NCBI RefSeq assembly: GCF_015752155.1
Contig: NZ_JADOVI010000013.1
Span: 1-64,000, forward strand
Origin: Cryobacterium sp. MP_M3
GTDB taxonomy: Bacteria > Actinomycetota > Actinomycetes > Actinomycetales > Microbacteriaceae
DNA length: 64,000 bases
Reading direction: 5' to 3'
Shown: piece after piece, positions 8,675 to 18,447 of the stretch
Position numbering within the stretch: the first letter of the stretch is position 1
Layout: every line of letters starts with the position of its first letter
Translations under genes and position numbers: made by a program
Notes under the pieces: model-generated
Told to the model about the DNA's origin: nothing
Database searches by the model: none
What the model saw: only the letters and a program-made list of their open reading frames with translations

Positions 8675-9364
8675 TCAGGCCGGGCCGGGGGCGGCCGGGT
8701 CGGTCGCGGCCGGGACAGCCTTGCCGAGCCCGGCGGACACGGTGCCGGCGGCGCGCACCAGCAGAGGACCGTACCGGTCGAGGTCCTCAGGGGTGACCCG
8801 GTAGCTCGGGATGACGAGGCTGAGGGCGGCCACGACCCGCTGCTCGGAGCGGATCGGGGCGGCGATGGCCGTGACATCCGTTTCGACGCCGCGCTCGACC
8901 ACGACGTACCCGGCCGCCGGGGTGTGCCCGGTGAGCACCTGGCCGACCGCGGACCGTTCGAGCGGCACCGTGCGGCCGACCCAGTTGGCGTGCCGCACCG
9001 AGTGGGTGCCCGGGGCGATGGCGATGTAAAGACTCGAACGGTCGTGGCCCTCTACGCTGAGGTACGTCGACTCGCCGGTCTCGGCGACGAGGTCTTCCAT
9101 GGCCGGCCTGGACAGGGTCACCAGTGATTCGCTGCTCAGTGACTGAGCCCCGAGCTGGATGATCCGGCTGCCCGGCCCATAGCTGCCGTCTTCGTCGCGG
9201 CGCACGAAGCCGCGCGTCTCGAGGGTGCGCAGCAGCCGCAGAGCGGTGCTGGGGGAGAGGTCGACCGCGCGCGAGCTCTCCGAGAGGGTCAGCCCGTCAC
9301 CGTCGCAGATCACGGCGAGCAGGTCGAGCGCGCGCTCCACGGTGCGGGTGGACGACTCGGCCAT
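8675..9364 (-). CDS. IclR-family regulator, first gene of the hut operon
   Basis: A 229-aa protein with an N-terminal winged helix (TVERALDLLAVI, then SPSTALRLLRTLETRGFVRRDEDGSYGPG) and a C-terminal IclR effector domain (RHANWVGRTVPLERSAVGQVL, APIRSEQRVVAALSLVIP). It lies immediately upstream of hutU in the same direction, so it is the probable local regulator of histidine utilisation. The inducer (urocanate is the usual hut signal) is not visible from sequence. A second IclR gene accompanies hutH at 24.9 kb. Confidence 0.9.
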   Translation of the reverse strand: MAESSTRTVERALDLLAVICDGDGLTLSESSRAVDLSPSTALRLLRTLETRGFVRRDEDGSYGPGSRIIQLGAQSLSSESLVTLSRPAMEDLVAETGESTYLSVEGHDRSSLYIAIAPGTHSVRHANWVGRTVPLERSAVGQVLTGHTPAAGYVVVERGVETDVTAIAAPIRSEQRVVAALSLVIPSYRVTPEDLDRYGPLLVRAAGTVSAGLGKAVPAATDPAAPGPA

Positions 9365-9386
9365 GCAGCTCCCTTGCCTTGACTAT

Positions 9387-9420
9387 GCCATCCAGTAAAA
9401 CACGGATGTCACTGGCTGGC
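9387..9420. promoter_or_regulatory. Candidate IclR operator upstream of the hut operon
   Basis: The imperfect inverted repeat GCCATCCAGT-N14-ACTGGCTGGC (9 of 10 arm positions pair) lies 23-56 bp upstream of the iclR start codon. CCAGT...ACTGG halves also occur in the hutH-iclR intergenic region (24787-24791 and 24817-24821), with wider spacing. Autoregulation is inferred from position. Confidence 0.45.
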
Positions 9421-9500
9421 AATACTCACGGCACAGCAAAGCGGCCGGTGGCCAGGGTGATCACGCCTGCCTGGCCGACGCCGGGCGGTCGGCCGGCCGG

Positions 9501-11279
9501 TCAGTTGCCGAGGTTCACGCCGCGCTGGGCCATGAACGGCACGGCGTCGACGGCGGTCCCGTCGATCCGGACCTCGAAGTGGAGGTGGCAGCCGGTCGCG
9601 GCTCCGGTGCTGCCCACCCCGGCGATCACCTGGCCGGCGATCACCGGTTCGCCCACACTGACCAGGGTTTCGCCGGCGGCGATATGTGCGTAGCCGGTCT
9701 CGATGCCGTTGCCGTGGTCGATCAGGATCCAGTTGCCGTAGGTGCCCAGCACGCCGGCGGCCTCGACGACTCCGTCGGTCGCCGCGTAGATGGCCGCGTC
9801 GCAGCCGGCGCCGATGTCGGTGCCGCGGTGGAAGTCGCTGACCCCGGCAACCGGGTGCACGAGGCGGGGGCCGAACGAGTCGGTGATGCGCCCGGCGGCC
9901 GGCTTGGCCCAGCCCTGGTCGCTGAGGCGCCCGGTGTCTGCGGCCGACGGAAGGGCCGGCAGCGGCCGGAGCTCGCTCGCCGCGGGCGCGGCCGGAGTCG
10001 ACAGCGCGAGGGCCGCGAGGTCGGCGGATGCCGCGTCGACGTCGGCCTGCGCCGCCGCGATCGCAGCGAGTGCGTCGGCGACGGGGACCGCAGCCGTCAC
10101 GGCCTGCGCCGCGGCATCCTGCGTCTCGAGCGCCTGCTCTCGTTTGGTGTCGGCGGCGACCCGCGCGCGCACCTCGTCGAGGTTCGCGGTCAGCCTGGAC
10201 AGGGTGTCGAGCGTGCCGAGCTGGAAGAGGAGGTCGCTGCCGGCCTTGTCGTCGAGCAGAACGTCGACGGTGGCGGTGCCGGATTGCTGCATCATCCCCC
10301 GGACGAGCATCGCCAGTACTCGGCGGGACGCGTCGGCGGTGACGCCGGCCTTCTCCCGGAGGGCGTGCACGAGGTCGGCTCGGCTGACGGCGGCTTCATA
10401 GTCGGCCTTGGCGGACGCGTAGGCGAGATTCGCCTTGCCCAGGGCGGTCTGGGCGGCGCCCAGGTGAGACTGGGCCGCTGCGACGGCGGCGGCGTGGCGG
10501 GCGGCGGCTGCGAACGCCGCGGTGGAGGCGCGCTCAGAGGCCGCTCTGGCGGCCCCAGCGGCCGCTGTGGCCGCGGCTGCCTGACGCGCGGCCGGCGACA
10601 CGGTGGGGGCCGGGGGGCCGAAAACCTGTTTCGGTTCCGGCGCGACGACCGGCGGCGTCGCAGCGGGGGCCGCGGTGGGTGTCGCGGCGGGTGAGGGTGT
10701 GGGAGCGGGAGTGGGAGTGGGTGTGGGAGCGGGAGTGGGTGTGGGTGTCGGAGTGGCGGTCGGATCGGGGGTCGGTGTCGCCGTCGGGGTGGGGCTCGGT
10801 TCCGGTGTCGGCGTGGCGGCCGGCGTGGGCGTGGGTGTCGGCGTGGGGTCGGGCGCGGCCGTGGGATCCGGTGCCGGAGTGGTCGTCGCGACGGGACCGG
10901 GAGGGACCACGGGCTGCGGGTCGGCTTGCGGGGCCGGAGCGGGCGCTGGAGCAGGTGCAGGCGCTGGTGCAGGCGCCGGGTCGGCGGCCTGCTCGACCAC
11001 CACCGGGCTGTCCCGCGGGGCAGGGGCAGGGGCCGGAGCGGCGGCTTCCTCGACCGGGTCCGCCGGGGCCGGGGTCGACGCTTCCGCGGTGGGCGTGCCG
11101 GGCGCGCTGTCGGCGGCCACAACGAGCACGGGCTGCCCATCATCGGCCAGGGCCGACGTCGGCACGCCCACGATCGTGAGCGCGACGATCACGATCGACG
11201 CAAGCGGAAGCGCCAGTCGGCTGGCCGGACGGGCGTTCCCGGGGCGACTGGTTCGACGAACACTGCGTGGTGAGCTCAT
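9501..11279 (-). CDS. Secreted M23 (LytM-type) peptidoglycan endopeptidase with coiled coil and long Pro/Thr/Ala linker
   Basis: A 592-aa protein. The signal sequence (Arg-rich start, hydrophobic core near residues 24-45, AxA-like end) is followed by about 170 residues of Pro-Ala/Pro-Thr repeats that probably cross the cell wall. A long Ala-rich coiled coil comes next, of the type used to regulate cell-wall hydrolases. The C-terminal M23 domain has FHRGTDIG (zinc His and Asp) and GCHLHFEV (catalytic/zinc His pair), so it looks active. It probably cuts peptide cross-bridges during growth or division. The chosen ATG follows an in-frame TTG at 11291 that could also start translation. Confidence 0.88.
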   Translation of the reverse strand: MSSPRSVRRTSRPGNARPASRLALPLASIVIVALTIVGVPTSALADDGQPVLVVAADSAPGTPTAEASTPAPADPVEEAAAPAPAPAPRDSPVVVEQAADPAPAPAPAPAPAPAPAPQADPQPVVPPGPVATTTPAPDPTAAPDPTPTPTPTPAATPTPEPSPTPTATPTPDPTATPTPTPTPAPTPTPTPAPTPSPAATPTAAPAATPPVVAPEPKQVFGPPAPTVSPAARQAAAATAAAGAARAASERASTAAFAAAARHAAAVAAAQSHLGAAQTALGKANLAYASAKADYEAAVSRADLVHALREKAGVTADASRRVLAMLVRGMMQQSGTATVDVLLDDKAGSDLLFQLGTLDTLSRLTANLDEVRARVAADTKREQALETQDAAAQAVTAAVPVADALAAIAAAQADVDAASADLAALALSTPAAPAASELRPLPALPSAADTGRLSDQGWAKPAAGRITDSFGPRLVHPVAGVSDFHRGTDIGAGCDAAIYAATDGVVEAAGVLGTYGNWILIDHGNGIETGYAHIAAGETLVSVGEPVIAGQVIAGVGSTGAATGCHLHFEVRIDGTAVDAVPFMAQRGVNLGN

Positions 11280-11422
11280 GTGCCTATGCAATCCATGTTC
11301 GGGTGATGGACGGCCGGATCGAACGGGTCAACGTCCGGCCATCATTACACGGGCGGGCGAGGGGCACAACCATCCGGATTCGGGAGCCGGAGGGTGCGGC
11401 CGGGGACACGGTGGAGGTCATG

Positions 11423-12418
11423 TCAAACCGCCACGAGGGCCCGGCGCAGGAACGAATCGATCACCAGGCCGGCCTCCCGGAGCGACTCGTTGGCGAGCGG
11501 CGCCGGCGGTGCCGCGGCCGCATCCGCTCCGGTGCTGCGGAGCCGGTCGTGCAGCAGGAGCAGCGCGGAGAGCAGATCCGAGAGCTCGCCGTCGGCGGTG
11601 GCGTGCAGCATCCTGACCTGGGCCTGGCGGAGGTCGGGGCCGGGCGCGCAGCCCAGCTCCCGGTTCAGGATGCGCCGGCACCGGTCGAACGCGGCCAGGC
11701 CGTCCGTCGGCCGGCCGGCCAGTTCCAGCGCCAGGACCAGCGCGGTCCAGGCGCGCTCGTTCAAGGGGTCGCCGTCGGCGGCCTGGCTTGCCCAGCCCAC
11801 CGCTTCCGCCGGGTGGAAGAGGGCCATGGCGCACCCGGCGGCGAGGATCCTCGCCTCGGTGACCCGGGCCGCATGAGCGGAGCGTTCATCGACCGCCCAG
11901 GCCGGCAGCAGCTCGCTGCCGAGCAGGGGCCCGGCCGCCAGGTCGAGCGCTTCGTGCAGCATCGGCAGAGCCTCCGCCGCCCCGGAGTGCTGGGCGAGGC
12001 GGAGCAGCGTGTCGAACCGGTCGAGATCGAGATCGACCAGGGCCTTGTCCATGACGTAGCCGCCGTTGACCGTCTGCAGCGGTCCGGACTTGCCGGCGCC
12101 CGGCTGCAGGTACCGGCGCAACACGCATACGTAGCTTTCCAGCGTGGCCTGCGCCTCAGCGGGCGGGTTGCCACCCCAGAGCAGGTCGATCAGCCGCTCT
12201 TTGGAGACCGGCGTCCCCAACTGGAGCAGCAGGATTTCAAGGATCTGCCTGGGCTTGGGTCCGCCCAGGTGGTGGGCGCCGAGGACGGCGCCGCCCCGGC
12301 AGACCCGAAGGCTGCCGAGGATCTGGATTGTGACGCGGGTAGGTACTGCTTCGAATGTTGGCCCGGGTGAGCCATGGGATTTCTCCATGACGGCCTCCAA
12401 TAGCGGATTGGCTTTCAT
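11423..12418 (-). CDS. SARP-type transcriptional activator (winged helix + BTAD)
   Basis: A 331-aa protein. The OmpR-like winged helix lies at about residues 28-110 (IQILGSLRV, GGPKPRQILEILLLQ, VSKERLIDLLWG, AQATLESYVCVLRRYLQ, GGYVM). It is followed by the TPR-like bacterial transcriptional activation domain (DLDRFDTLLRLA, LNERAWTALVLALELAGRPTDGLAAFDRCRRIL). SARPs activate secondary-metabolite or secreted-enzyme genes by binding direct heptamer repeats. It is transcribed divergently from the haem peroxidase gene with 179 bp between them, which makes that gene its nearest candidate target. No ATPase domain is attached. Confidence 0.88.
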   Translation of the reverse strand: MKANPLLEAVMEKSHGSPGPTFEAVPTRVTIQILGSLRVCRGGAVLGAHHLGGPKPRQILEILLLQLGTPVSKERLIDLLWGGNPPAEAQATLESYVCVLRRYLQPGAGKSGPLQTVNGGYVMDKALVDLDLDRFDTLLRLAQHSGAAEALPMLHEALDLAAGPLLGSELLPAWAVDERSAHAARVTEARILAAGCAMALFHPAEAVGWASQAADGDPLNERAWTALVLALELAGRPTDGLAAFDRCRRILNRELGCAPGPDLRQAQVRMLHATADGELSDLLSALLLLHDRLRSTGADAAAAPPAPLANESLREAGLVIDSFLRRALVAV

Positions 12419-12469
12419 CGTGCCGACCAGGCCGAGGATGAGGAAGCCTCAGGCAGGGGGGGCGCGAAT

Positions 12470-12484
12470 CCCCAAAATTAGGGG
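12470..12484. promoter_or_regulatory. Imperfect palindrome in the SARP/peroxidase intergenic region
   Basis: CCCCAAAATTAGGGG is a near-palindromic AT-centred element in the 179-bp divergent spacer. It lies about 52 bp upstream of the SARP start and 114 bp upstream of the peroxidase start. The rest of the spacer is G-rich and shows no clear -10/-35 pair. The regulatory role is inferred from symmetry and position only. Confidence 0.35.
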
Positions 12485-12597
12485 GCGCGGGGAGCGCCGA
12501 TTCGTGCGGTGGGGGTGAAACCGGCGCGTGCAAGATTTTCCCAAGGCCGCGGTCACACGCTGTCGTCCTCTATTCACTTTCACGAGGCAGGTGTGTC

Positions 12598-15500
12598 ATG
12601 AATCCATTTGAGGGCAAGGACAACGTCGGCAGGGTATGGCCGGCCTGGGCCACTGCGGGGAAGAACCGCGGGCGACCAGGCCCTGAGCAGAGTCCGGGAT
12701 CGGTGTTCGGCACCCCCACCAAGGTGGTCGCGGCCGGAATGGCCATGGTCCTCTACGCCTTCCTCGGCCTCTCCGCCACCACGTTCAGCGCCGCCGGCGC
12801 CCCGGTCGGCCAGGGCTTCACGGTCACGGCGTCCGACCTCGCCTACATCCTCAAGCAGATCAAGGTCGCGGAGGCGCACGTCGCCAACACGACCTCCCTC
12901 ACCGGCCCGTGCGGCGCCCTCGTCGGCCCGGGCGCGAACCAGGTTCCGGACGCCCTGACCTCCTATGGCCTGCGCACCGTCGACGGTTCCTGCAACAACC
13001 TGCTCGCCGGGCGCGAGACCTACGGGGCCGCCGACGTGCTGTTCCCGCGGCTGACCACCCCCGTCTTCAAGGACGCCGAGGCGAGCCCTCCCGGCTTCCC
13101 GCCGGCGGCATCCTCCTCCTACACCCAGAAATCCGGCTTCGTCTATGACAGCCAGCCGCGTGAGATCAGCAACCTGATCGTCGACCAGACCGCGACCAAT
13201 CCCGCCGCCATCGCCGCCGCCGGGTTCCCGGTGCGCTCGCAGAGCGCCCCCGGCCTCTTCCCGTGCACGACCGACCCGCAACCGCTGGCCGTGCCGCCGG
13301 TCGCCGGCGTTCCGCTCAACTGCGTTCCGTCGGGCCAGACCCTGTTCATCCCCAACATCACGACCGACGTCGGCCTCTCGCCGCCGTACAACTCGATGTT
13401 CACCCTCTTCGGCCAGTTCTTCGACCACGGCGTCGACCAGACGGTCAAGGGCGGCGGCACCGTCTTCGTGCCGCTCAAGGACGACGACCCGCTCATCCCG
13501 GGTGCCGACCACGTCCTCGGCACGGCGGACGACCTGCCCGTCGGCCAGCGCTTCATGGTGCTGACCCGGGCGCAGAACCAGCCGGGCGTCGACGGCGTCC
13601 TCGGCACCGCCGACGACGTGCAGGATGCCGCCAACACCGACACCCCCTACGTCGACCAGTCGCAGACCTACACCTCGCACCCCTCGCACCAGGTCTTCCT
13701 GCGCGAATACGTGAACAACAGCCTCGGCAAGCCGGTCTCCACCGGCAAGCTGCTCGGCGGCCCGGCCGGCCCGACTGCCGGCGGAATGGCCACCTGGGCC
13801 CAGGTGAAGAAGCAGTCCGCGGAACTTCTCGGACTCCTCCTCGCCGACAAGGACGTGCTCGACGTGCCGCAGCTGGCGGTCGACCCCTACGGCAAGTTCA
13901 TCCCCGGACCGGTCAGCGGACTTCCCCAGTACGTCACCGCCTCCGGACTGGTCGAAGGAAACCTCGCCAACCCGGTGCCGGTCCCGGCCGACGTGGTGTA
14001 CTTCCACACGCCGTTCCTGACCGACATCGCGCACAACGCGGAGCCGAAGGCCGGCCTGGTCCCGGATGCCGACACCACCGCATCCGCCGACTTCGCCGCC
14101 CAGCCGGCCGGCACCTACGACGACGAGATGCTGGGCGCCCACTTCACCGCCGGTGACGGGCGGGTCAACGAGAACATCGGACTCACCACCATCCACCAGG
14201 TCTTCCACTCGGAGCACGACCGCCTGGTCGGCGACATCGAGAACACCCTCACGAACGACACCTCGGTCAAGGGCATCGCCGCCCTCGCCGAGTGGAAGCT
14301 CGCGACCGGTGCCGGCGGCTGGAACGGTGAACGACTGTTCCAGGCGGCCAGGTTTGTCACGGAGATGGAATACCAGCACCTCGTGTTCGAGGAGTTCGGC
14401 CGCAAGATCCAGCCGGCCATCCAGCCGTTCCACGTCTATCACACCGACCTCAACCCGGCCGTCAAGGCGGAGTTCGCGCACGCGGTCTACCGCTTCGGGC
14501 ACTCCATGCTGACCGAGACGATCGCCCGCACCAACGCGGACGGCACCGACAACTCGATCTCCCTGCTCGACGGCTTCCTCAACCCGCCGTCGTACACCGA
14601 CGGCGGCAGCGCAGGCTCCCTCACCTCGGAGGATGCCGCCGGAAGCGTCGTCATGGGCATGAGCGACCAGACCGGAAACGAGCTCGATGAGTTCGTCACC
14701 GACACCCTCCGGAACAACCTGCTGGGGTTGCCGCTCGACCTGGCAACCCTCAACATGACCCGGGCGCGTGACGCCGGCGTTCCTCCGCTCAACGAGGTGC
14801 GCCGACAGATCTTCAACTCCACCGGCGACGGCCAGCTCACGCCCTACTCGAGCTGGGCCGACTTCGGCCAGAACATCAAGCACCCGGAGTCGCTGATCAA
14901 CTTCGTCGCGGCCTACGGCACCTACCCGACCATCACCAGCGCCACCACGCTGGCGGGCAAACGGGCGGCCGCCACGGCCATCGTCAACCCGGCCGGTGCG
15001 CCCACGGCCGAGGAGCTCGACTTCCTCAACAGTGCAGGGGCTTACGCCACGGCGGAGACCGGGGTCAACAGCATCGACCTGTGGATCGGCGGGCTGGCCG
15101 AGAAGACGAACCTCTTCGGAGGTCTGCTCGGCAGCACGTTCAACTACGTGTTCGAGAACCAGATGACCGACCTGCAGAACGGGGACCGGTTCTACTACCT
15201 GCTCCGCACCCCCGGCATGAACCTGCGCACCCAGCTCGAGGGCAACTCGTTCGCCGAGATGATCATGCGCAACACGAACGCGAACACCCTCAAGGCGGAC
15301 GTGTTCGCGACGGCCGACTGCAAGTTCCAGATGAGCAACCTGGCGGGAACGGCGGCGGGATACGTCGCATCCGGTCCGACGGTCGGTGACGACCCGAAGT
15401 CTGAGTGCAACGAGACCGCGCTGCTCCTCCGCAAGCCGGACGGCACCATCCAGTACAAGGAGGTCAACACCATCGACCCGGTCGGCATCAACGGCCAGTC

Positions 15501-18348
15501 CGTCTACAACGGCACCGCCGGGGCAGACCGGGTGGCCGGCGGCAACGACAACGACACCTTCCTCGGCAACGAGGGCGACGACGTCATCGCGGGAATGGGC
15601 GGTGACGACGTGGCCCTCGGCGGCGACGGCAACGACCGGATCACCGACTCCGCCGGCGACGATGTGCTCAAGGGCGGGCCGGGCAACGACTACATCAACT
15701 CCGGCATCGGACTCGACATCATGATGGCCGGCGACGGCCAGGACTTCGTCAACGGCGGAGCCAACGACAACGAGACCTTCGCCGGACCGGGCAACGACTT
15801 CGTGCGGGCCGGTGACGGCGCAGACGCCGTGTTCGGCGACGGAGGCGACGACTGGATCCAGGGTGGTTCGGGCCAGGACCTGCTGATCGGCGACCACAGT
15901 GCGCCGTTCTTCAACGACCCGGGCCAGACCAGGCCGGGCAACGACATCTTCATCGGCCAGGTCGGCGAGAACGATTACGACGCAGAGGGCGGTGACGACA
16001 TCATGACCTCGAACGCGGCCATCGACCGCTACGCTGCGGCCGCCGGCTTCGACTGGGCCAACCACCAGTACGACACGGTGGCGGCCGACGACGACATGAA
16101 GATCAACCAGAACCTGATCGGCGTCGCACTCCCCGTCGTGGTCAACCGCGACCGGTGGCAGGAAGTGGAGGCCAACTCCGGCTCCGCGTTCAACGACGTG
16201 ATCCGTGGTGACGACGTAGTGCCCAGCGCCGTAGGCGGCGCCGGCTTCAGTGGCTGCGACGTGCTCGACCAGGCCGGCATCGACCGGATCGCCGGACTCG
16301 GGGCAATCCTCCCGGCCCCGACGACACCGCTCGCACCGGTGGAGGCGGCATCGCCGATGGGCGAATGTCCTCTCGTCGGCCCGGTCTGGGGCGATGGCAA
16401 CATCCTCCTCGGCGGCCTCGGCTCCGACACGATCGAGGGTCGCGGCGCCAACGACGTCATCGACGGTGACCGGTACCTGCGGGTGCGGATCAGCGTTCGG
16501 GATGCCGCCGGCACCGAGATCGGGTCGACCGACCTGATGGAACACCCCTACCTGGCCGGCAGCACGCACACCCTGGAACAGGATGTCGCGGCCGGCGTCG
16601 TCGACCCGGGCAACCTGGTCGCGGTGCGGGAGATCATCACGCCGACCGCCACGGAGGCCGCGGGCAACCGTGACTCCGCGGTGTTCTCCGGCCTGACGGC
16701 GAACTACACGGTCACCACGACCGGCGGAGACGGCACGCTCGGCTCTCCCGGTTCGGTCAGCACGGTCGTCGACAACGTCGGGACCGACGGCACCGACACC
16801 CTGCGCAACATCGAACGGCTTGCCTTCCTCGACACCGTCGCCCCCGGCACCCCGATCATCGGCCTCGCGGCCGCCGGGAACGCCACGGCCACGGTCGACT
16901 GGACCGCCGCCGCCGGAGCCACCGCCACCGGATTCTCGGTGAAGGTGCTCGATGCCACCGGGACCCAGGTCGGCGCCCTCCGCCCCGTCCTGGCCGGTTT
17001 CAGCCGGTTGATCGTGACCGGCCTGACCAACGGTGTCAGCTACACCTTCCAGGTCTCGGCCACCAACGCGGAGGGGACGAGCCCGTTCTCGGCCTCCTCC
17101 AACGCGGTGACCCCCGTGGCCCCGCCGGTGCTCACCGTGGCCGGCGCGCCGACGATCGGAACCCCGGTCGCCGGTGACACGCGGGTGACCGTCAACTGGA
17201 CCGCTCCCGCCCCGCTGGCCGGCGCCGCACCCATCACCGGGTACCGGATCCTGACCTACGCGGGAACCGCCGTGGCACCGCTGTTCTCCCAGGAGACCGG
17301 CAACGTGACCAGCGGGACGGTACTGCTTCTCACCAACGGGACCGCCTACACCTTCACGGTCGAAGCGATCAACTCGGTGGGAATCGGGGCCCCGTCGGCC
17401 CGGTCCGTGGCAGTGACCCCGGCCGTGCCGGTCACGGTGGCAGGGGCGCCGACCATCGGCATCCCCACGGCCGGGATCGCCTCGGCAACCGTGAACTGGA
17501 CCGCTCCGGCCTCCGACGGCGGTTCGGCCATCACCGGCTACACGGTGCGGGCGTTCAACGGTGCCACGCTGGCCGTCACCCAGACGGTCGCGGGCAACGT
17601 GGGAACGGTCGTCGTGACCGGGCTCACCAACGGGACGGCGTACACGTTCGACGTCGCGGCGGTCAATGCAGTCGGGACGGGCGCCTTCTCGGCCCGCTCC
17701 GCCGCGGTGACTCCGCGGGCGGACTTCATCGCCCCCACGGTGACCGCCCGCACCCCGGCTGCCGGCGCCCTGGCCGTGAGCCAGACCGCGAACCTGACGG
17801 CAACGTTCAGCGAACCGGTCACGGGAGTCAGCGCAACCAGCGTCGTGCTCACCCAGGGAGCGACGGCGGTCCCCGCCGTCGTGACCTACAACACGGCAAC
17901 CCGGGTGGCAACACTCAACCCGAACGCGACCCTGGTCGCCGACCGGGTCTACACGGTGACCATCTCGGGCATCCGTGACGTCGCGGGGAACGTGATGATC
18001 ATCGACACCTGGACCTTCACCACCGGTCCGGCGCCGACGATCGTCACCGCCAACCCGGCGGCCGGCGACACCGGGGTCGGCCGGAACCGCAGCGTGGTCG
18101 TGAGATTCAGTGAAGCCGTCACCGGCGTCACCGGAGCCACGGTCCAGCTCACCCGGGTCTCCAACGGCGCGGTGGTCGCGGCCAGCAACACGCTGACCAA
18201 CGCGAACCGGGGCGTCACGATCACACCCACCGCCACCCTCCTCGCCAACACCCGCTACCGCGTCACCATCACCGGTGGCACGGCGGGCGTGCGAGACCTG
18301 GCCGGCAACCCGCTGGTGACCCAGACCTGGGTGTTCACCACGCGCTAG
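12598..18348 (+). CDS. Large secreted animal-type haem peroxidase with RTX repeats, fibronectin III and Ig-like domains (MopA-like)
   Basis: A 1916-aa protein. A hydrophobic export/anchor segment (about residues 42-68) follows a basic N-terminus. The animal haem peroxidase domain (about 230-900) has its key residues: distal His277 in GQFFDHG, distal Arg522 in GDGRVNENIGLT, and proximal His635 in FGHSMLTE. Next come glycine/aspartate RTX-type calcium-binding nonapeptides (about 975-1120, GGxGxDxxx pattern). Three fibronectin III-like modules follow (about 1415-1700), then two Big_5-like Ig modules (about 1705-1916). The combination of peroxidase and RTX is that of MopA, the Mn-oxidising peroxidase of alphaproteobacteria (from memory). 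It probably acts outside the cell, oxidising Mn(II), halides or aromatics; substrate is unproven. It is followed by a multicopper oxidase gene. Confidence 0.88.
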   Translation: MNPFEGKDNVGRVWPAWATAGKNRGRPGPEQSPGSVFGTPTKVVAAGMAMVLYAFLGLSATTFSAAGAPVGQGFTVTASDLAYILKQIKVAEAHVANTTSLTGPCGALVGPGANQVPDALTSYGLRTVDGSCNNLLAGRETYGAADVLFPRLTTPVFKDAEASPPGFPPAASSSYTQKSGFVYDSQPREISNLIVDQTATNPAAIAAAGFPVRSQSAPGLFPCTTDPQPLAVPPVAGVPLNCVPSGQTLFIPNITTDVGLSPPYNSMFTLFGQFFDHGVDQTVKGGGTVFVPLKDDDPLIPGADHVLGTADDLPVGQRFMVLTRAQNQPGVDGVLGTADDVQDAANTDTPYVDQSQTYTSHPSHQVFLREYVNNSLGKPVSTGKLLGGPAGPTAGGMATWAQVKKQSAELLGLLLADKDVLDVPQLAVDPYGKFIPGPVSGLPQYVTASGLVEGNLANPVPVPADVVYFHTPFLTDIAHNAEPKAGLVPDADTTASADFAAQPAGTYDDEMLGAHFTAGDGRVNENIGLTTIHQVFHSEHDRLVGDIENTLTNDTSVKGIAALAEWKLATGAGGWNGERLFQAARFVTEMEYQHLVFEEFGRKIQPAIQPFHVYHTDLNPAVKAEFAHAVYRFGHSMLTETIARTNADGTDNSISLLDGFLNPPSYTDGGSAGSLTSEDAAGSVVMGMSDQTGNELDEFVTDTLRNNLLGLPLDLATLNMTRARDAGVPPLNEVRRQIFNSTGDGQLTPYSSWADFGQNIKHPESLINFVAAYGTYPTITSATTLAGKRAAATAIVNPAGAPTAEELDFLNSAGAYATAETGVNSIDLWIGGLAEKTNLFGGLLGSTFNYVFENQMTDLQNGDRFYYLLRTPGMNLRTQLEGNSFAEMIMRNTNANTLKADVFATADCKFQMSNLAGTAAGYVASGPTVGDDPKSECNETALLLRKPDGTIQYKEVNTIDPVGINGQSVYNGTAGADRVAGGNDNDTFLGNEGDDVIAGMGGDDVALGGDGNDRITDSAGDDVLKGGPGNDYINSGIGLDIMMAGDGQDFVNGGANDNETFAGPGNDFVRAGDGADAVFGDGGDDWIQGGSGQDLLIGDHSAPFFNDPGQTRPGNDIFIGQVGENDYDAEGGDDIMTSNAAIDRYAAAAGFDWANHQYDTVAADDDMKINQNLIGVALPVVVNRDRWQEVEANSGSAFNDVIRGDDVVPSAVGGAGFSGCDVLDQAGIDRIAGLGAILPAPTTPLAPVEAASPMGECPLVGPVWGDGNILLGGLGSDTIEGRGANDVIDGDRYLRVRISVRDAAGTEIGSTDLMEHPYLAGSTHTLEQDVAAGVVDPGNLVAVREIITPTATEAAGNRDSAVFSGLTANYTVTTTGGDGTLGSPGSVSTVVDNVGTDGTDTLRNIERLAFLDTVAPGTPIIGLAAAGNATATVDWTAAAGATATGFSVKVLDATGTQVGALRPVLAGFSRLIVTGLTNGVSYTFQVSATNAEGTSPFSASSNAVTPVAPPVLTVAGAPTIGTPVAGDTRVTVNWTAPAPLAGAAPITGYRILTYAGTAVAPLFSQETGNVTSGTVLLLTNGTAYTFTVEAINSVGIGAPSARSVAVTPAVPVTVAGAPTIGIPTAGIASATVNWTAPASDGGSAITGYTVRAFNGATLAVTQTVAGNVGTVVVTGLTNGTAYTFDVAAVNAVGTGAFSARSAAVTPRADFIAPTVTARTPAAGALAVSQTANLTATFSEPVTGVSATSVVLTQGATAVPAVVTYNTATRVATLNPNATLVADRVYTVTISGIRDVAGNVMIIDTWTFTTGPAPTIVTANPAAGDTGVGRNRSVVVRFSEAVTGVTGATVQLTRVSNGAVVAASNTLTNANRGVTITPTATLLANTRYRVTITGGTAGVRDLAGNPLVTQTWVFTTR

Positions 18349-18359
18349 CCCGTTCCAGC

Positions 18360-18399
18360 CAACCGGCCGGCGTCCTCCCGTGAGGGCGCCGGCCGGTTG
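18360..18399. terminator. Hairpin between peroxidase and multicopper oxidase genes
   Basis: A 13-bp perfect stem (CAACCGGCCGGCG, 18360-18372, with CGCCGGCCGGTTG, 18387-18399) encloses a 14-nt loop that itself can pair CCTC with GAGG. There is no T-tract. Lying between two co-directional genes, it may be a partial terminator or an mRNA-stabilising structure that lowers downstream expression. Confidence 0.6.
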
Positions 18400-18447
18400 C
18401 CCACCGATCACCCCCCGATCCGGACCCTTACCCACTCTGGAGAGATC

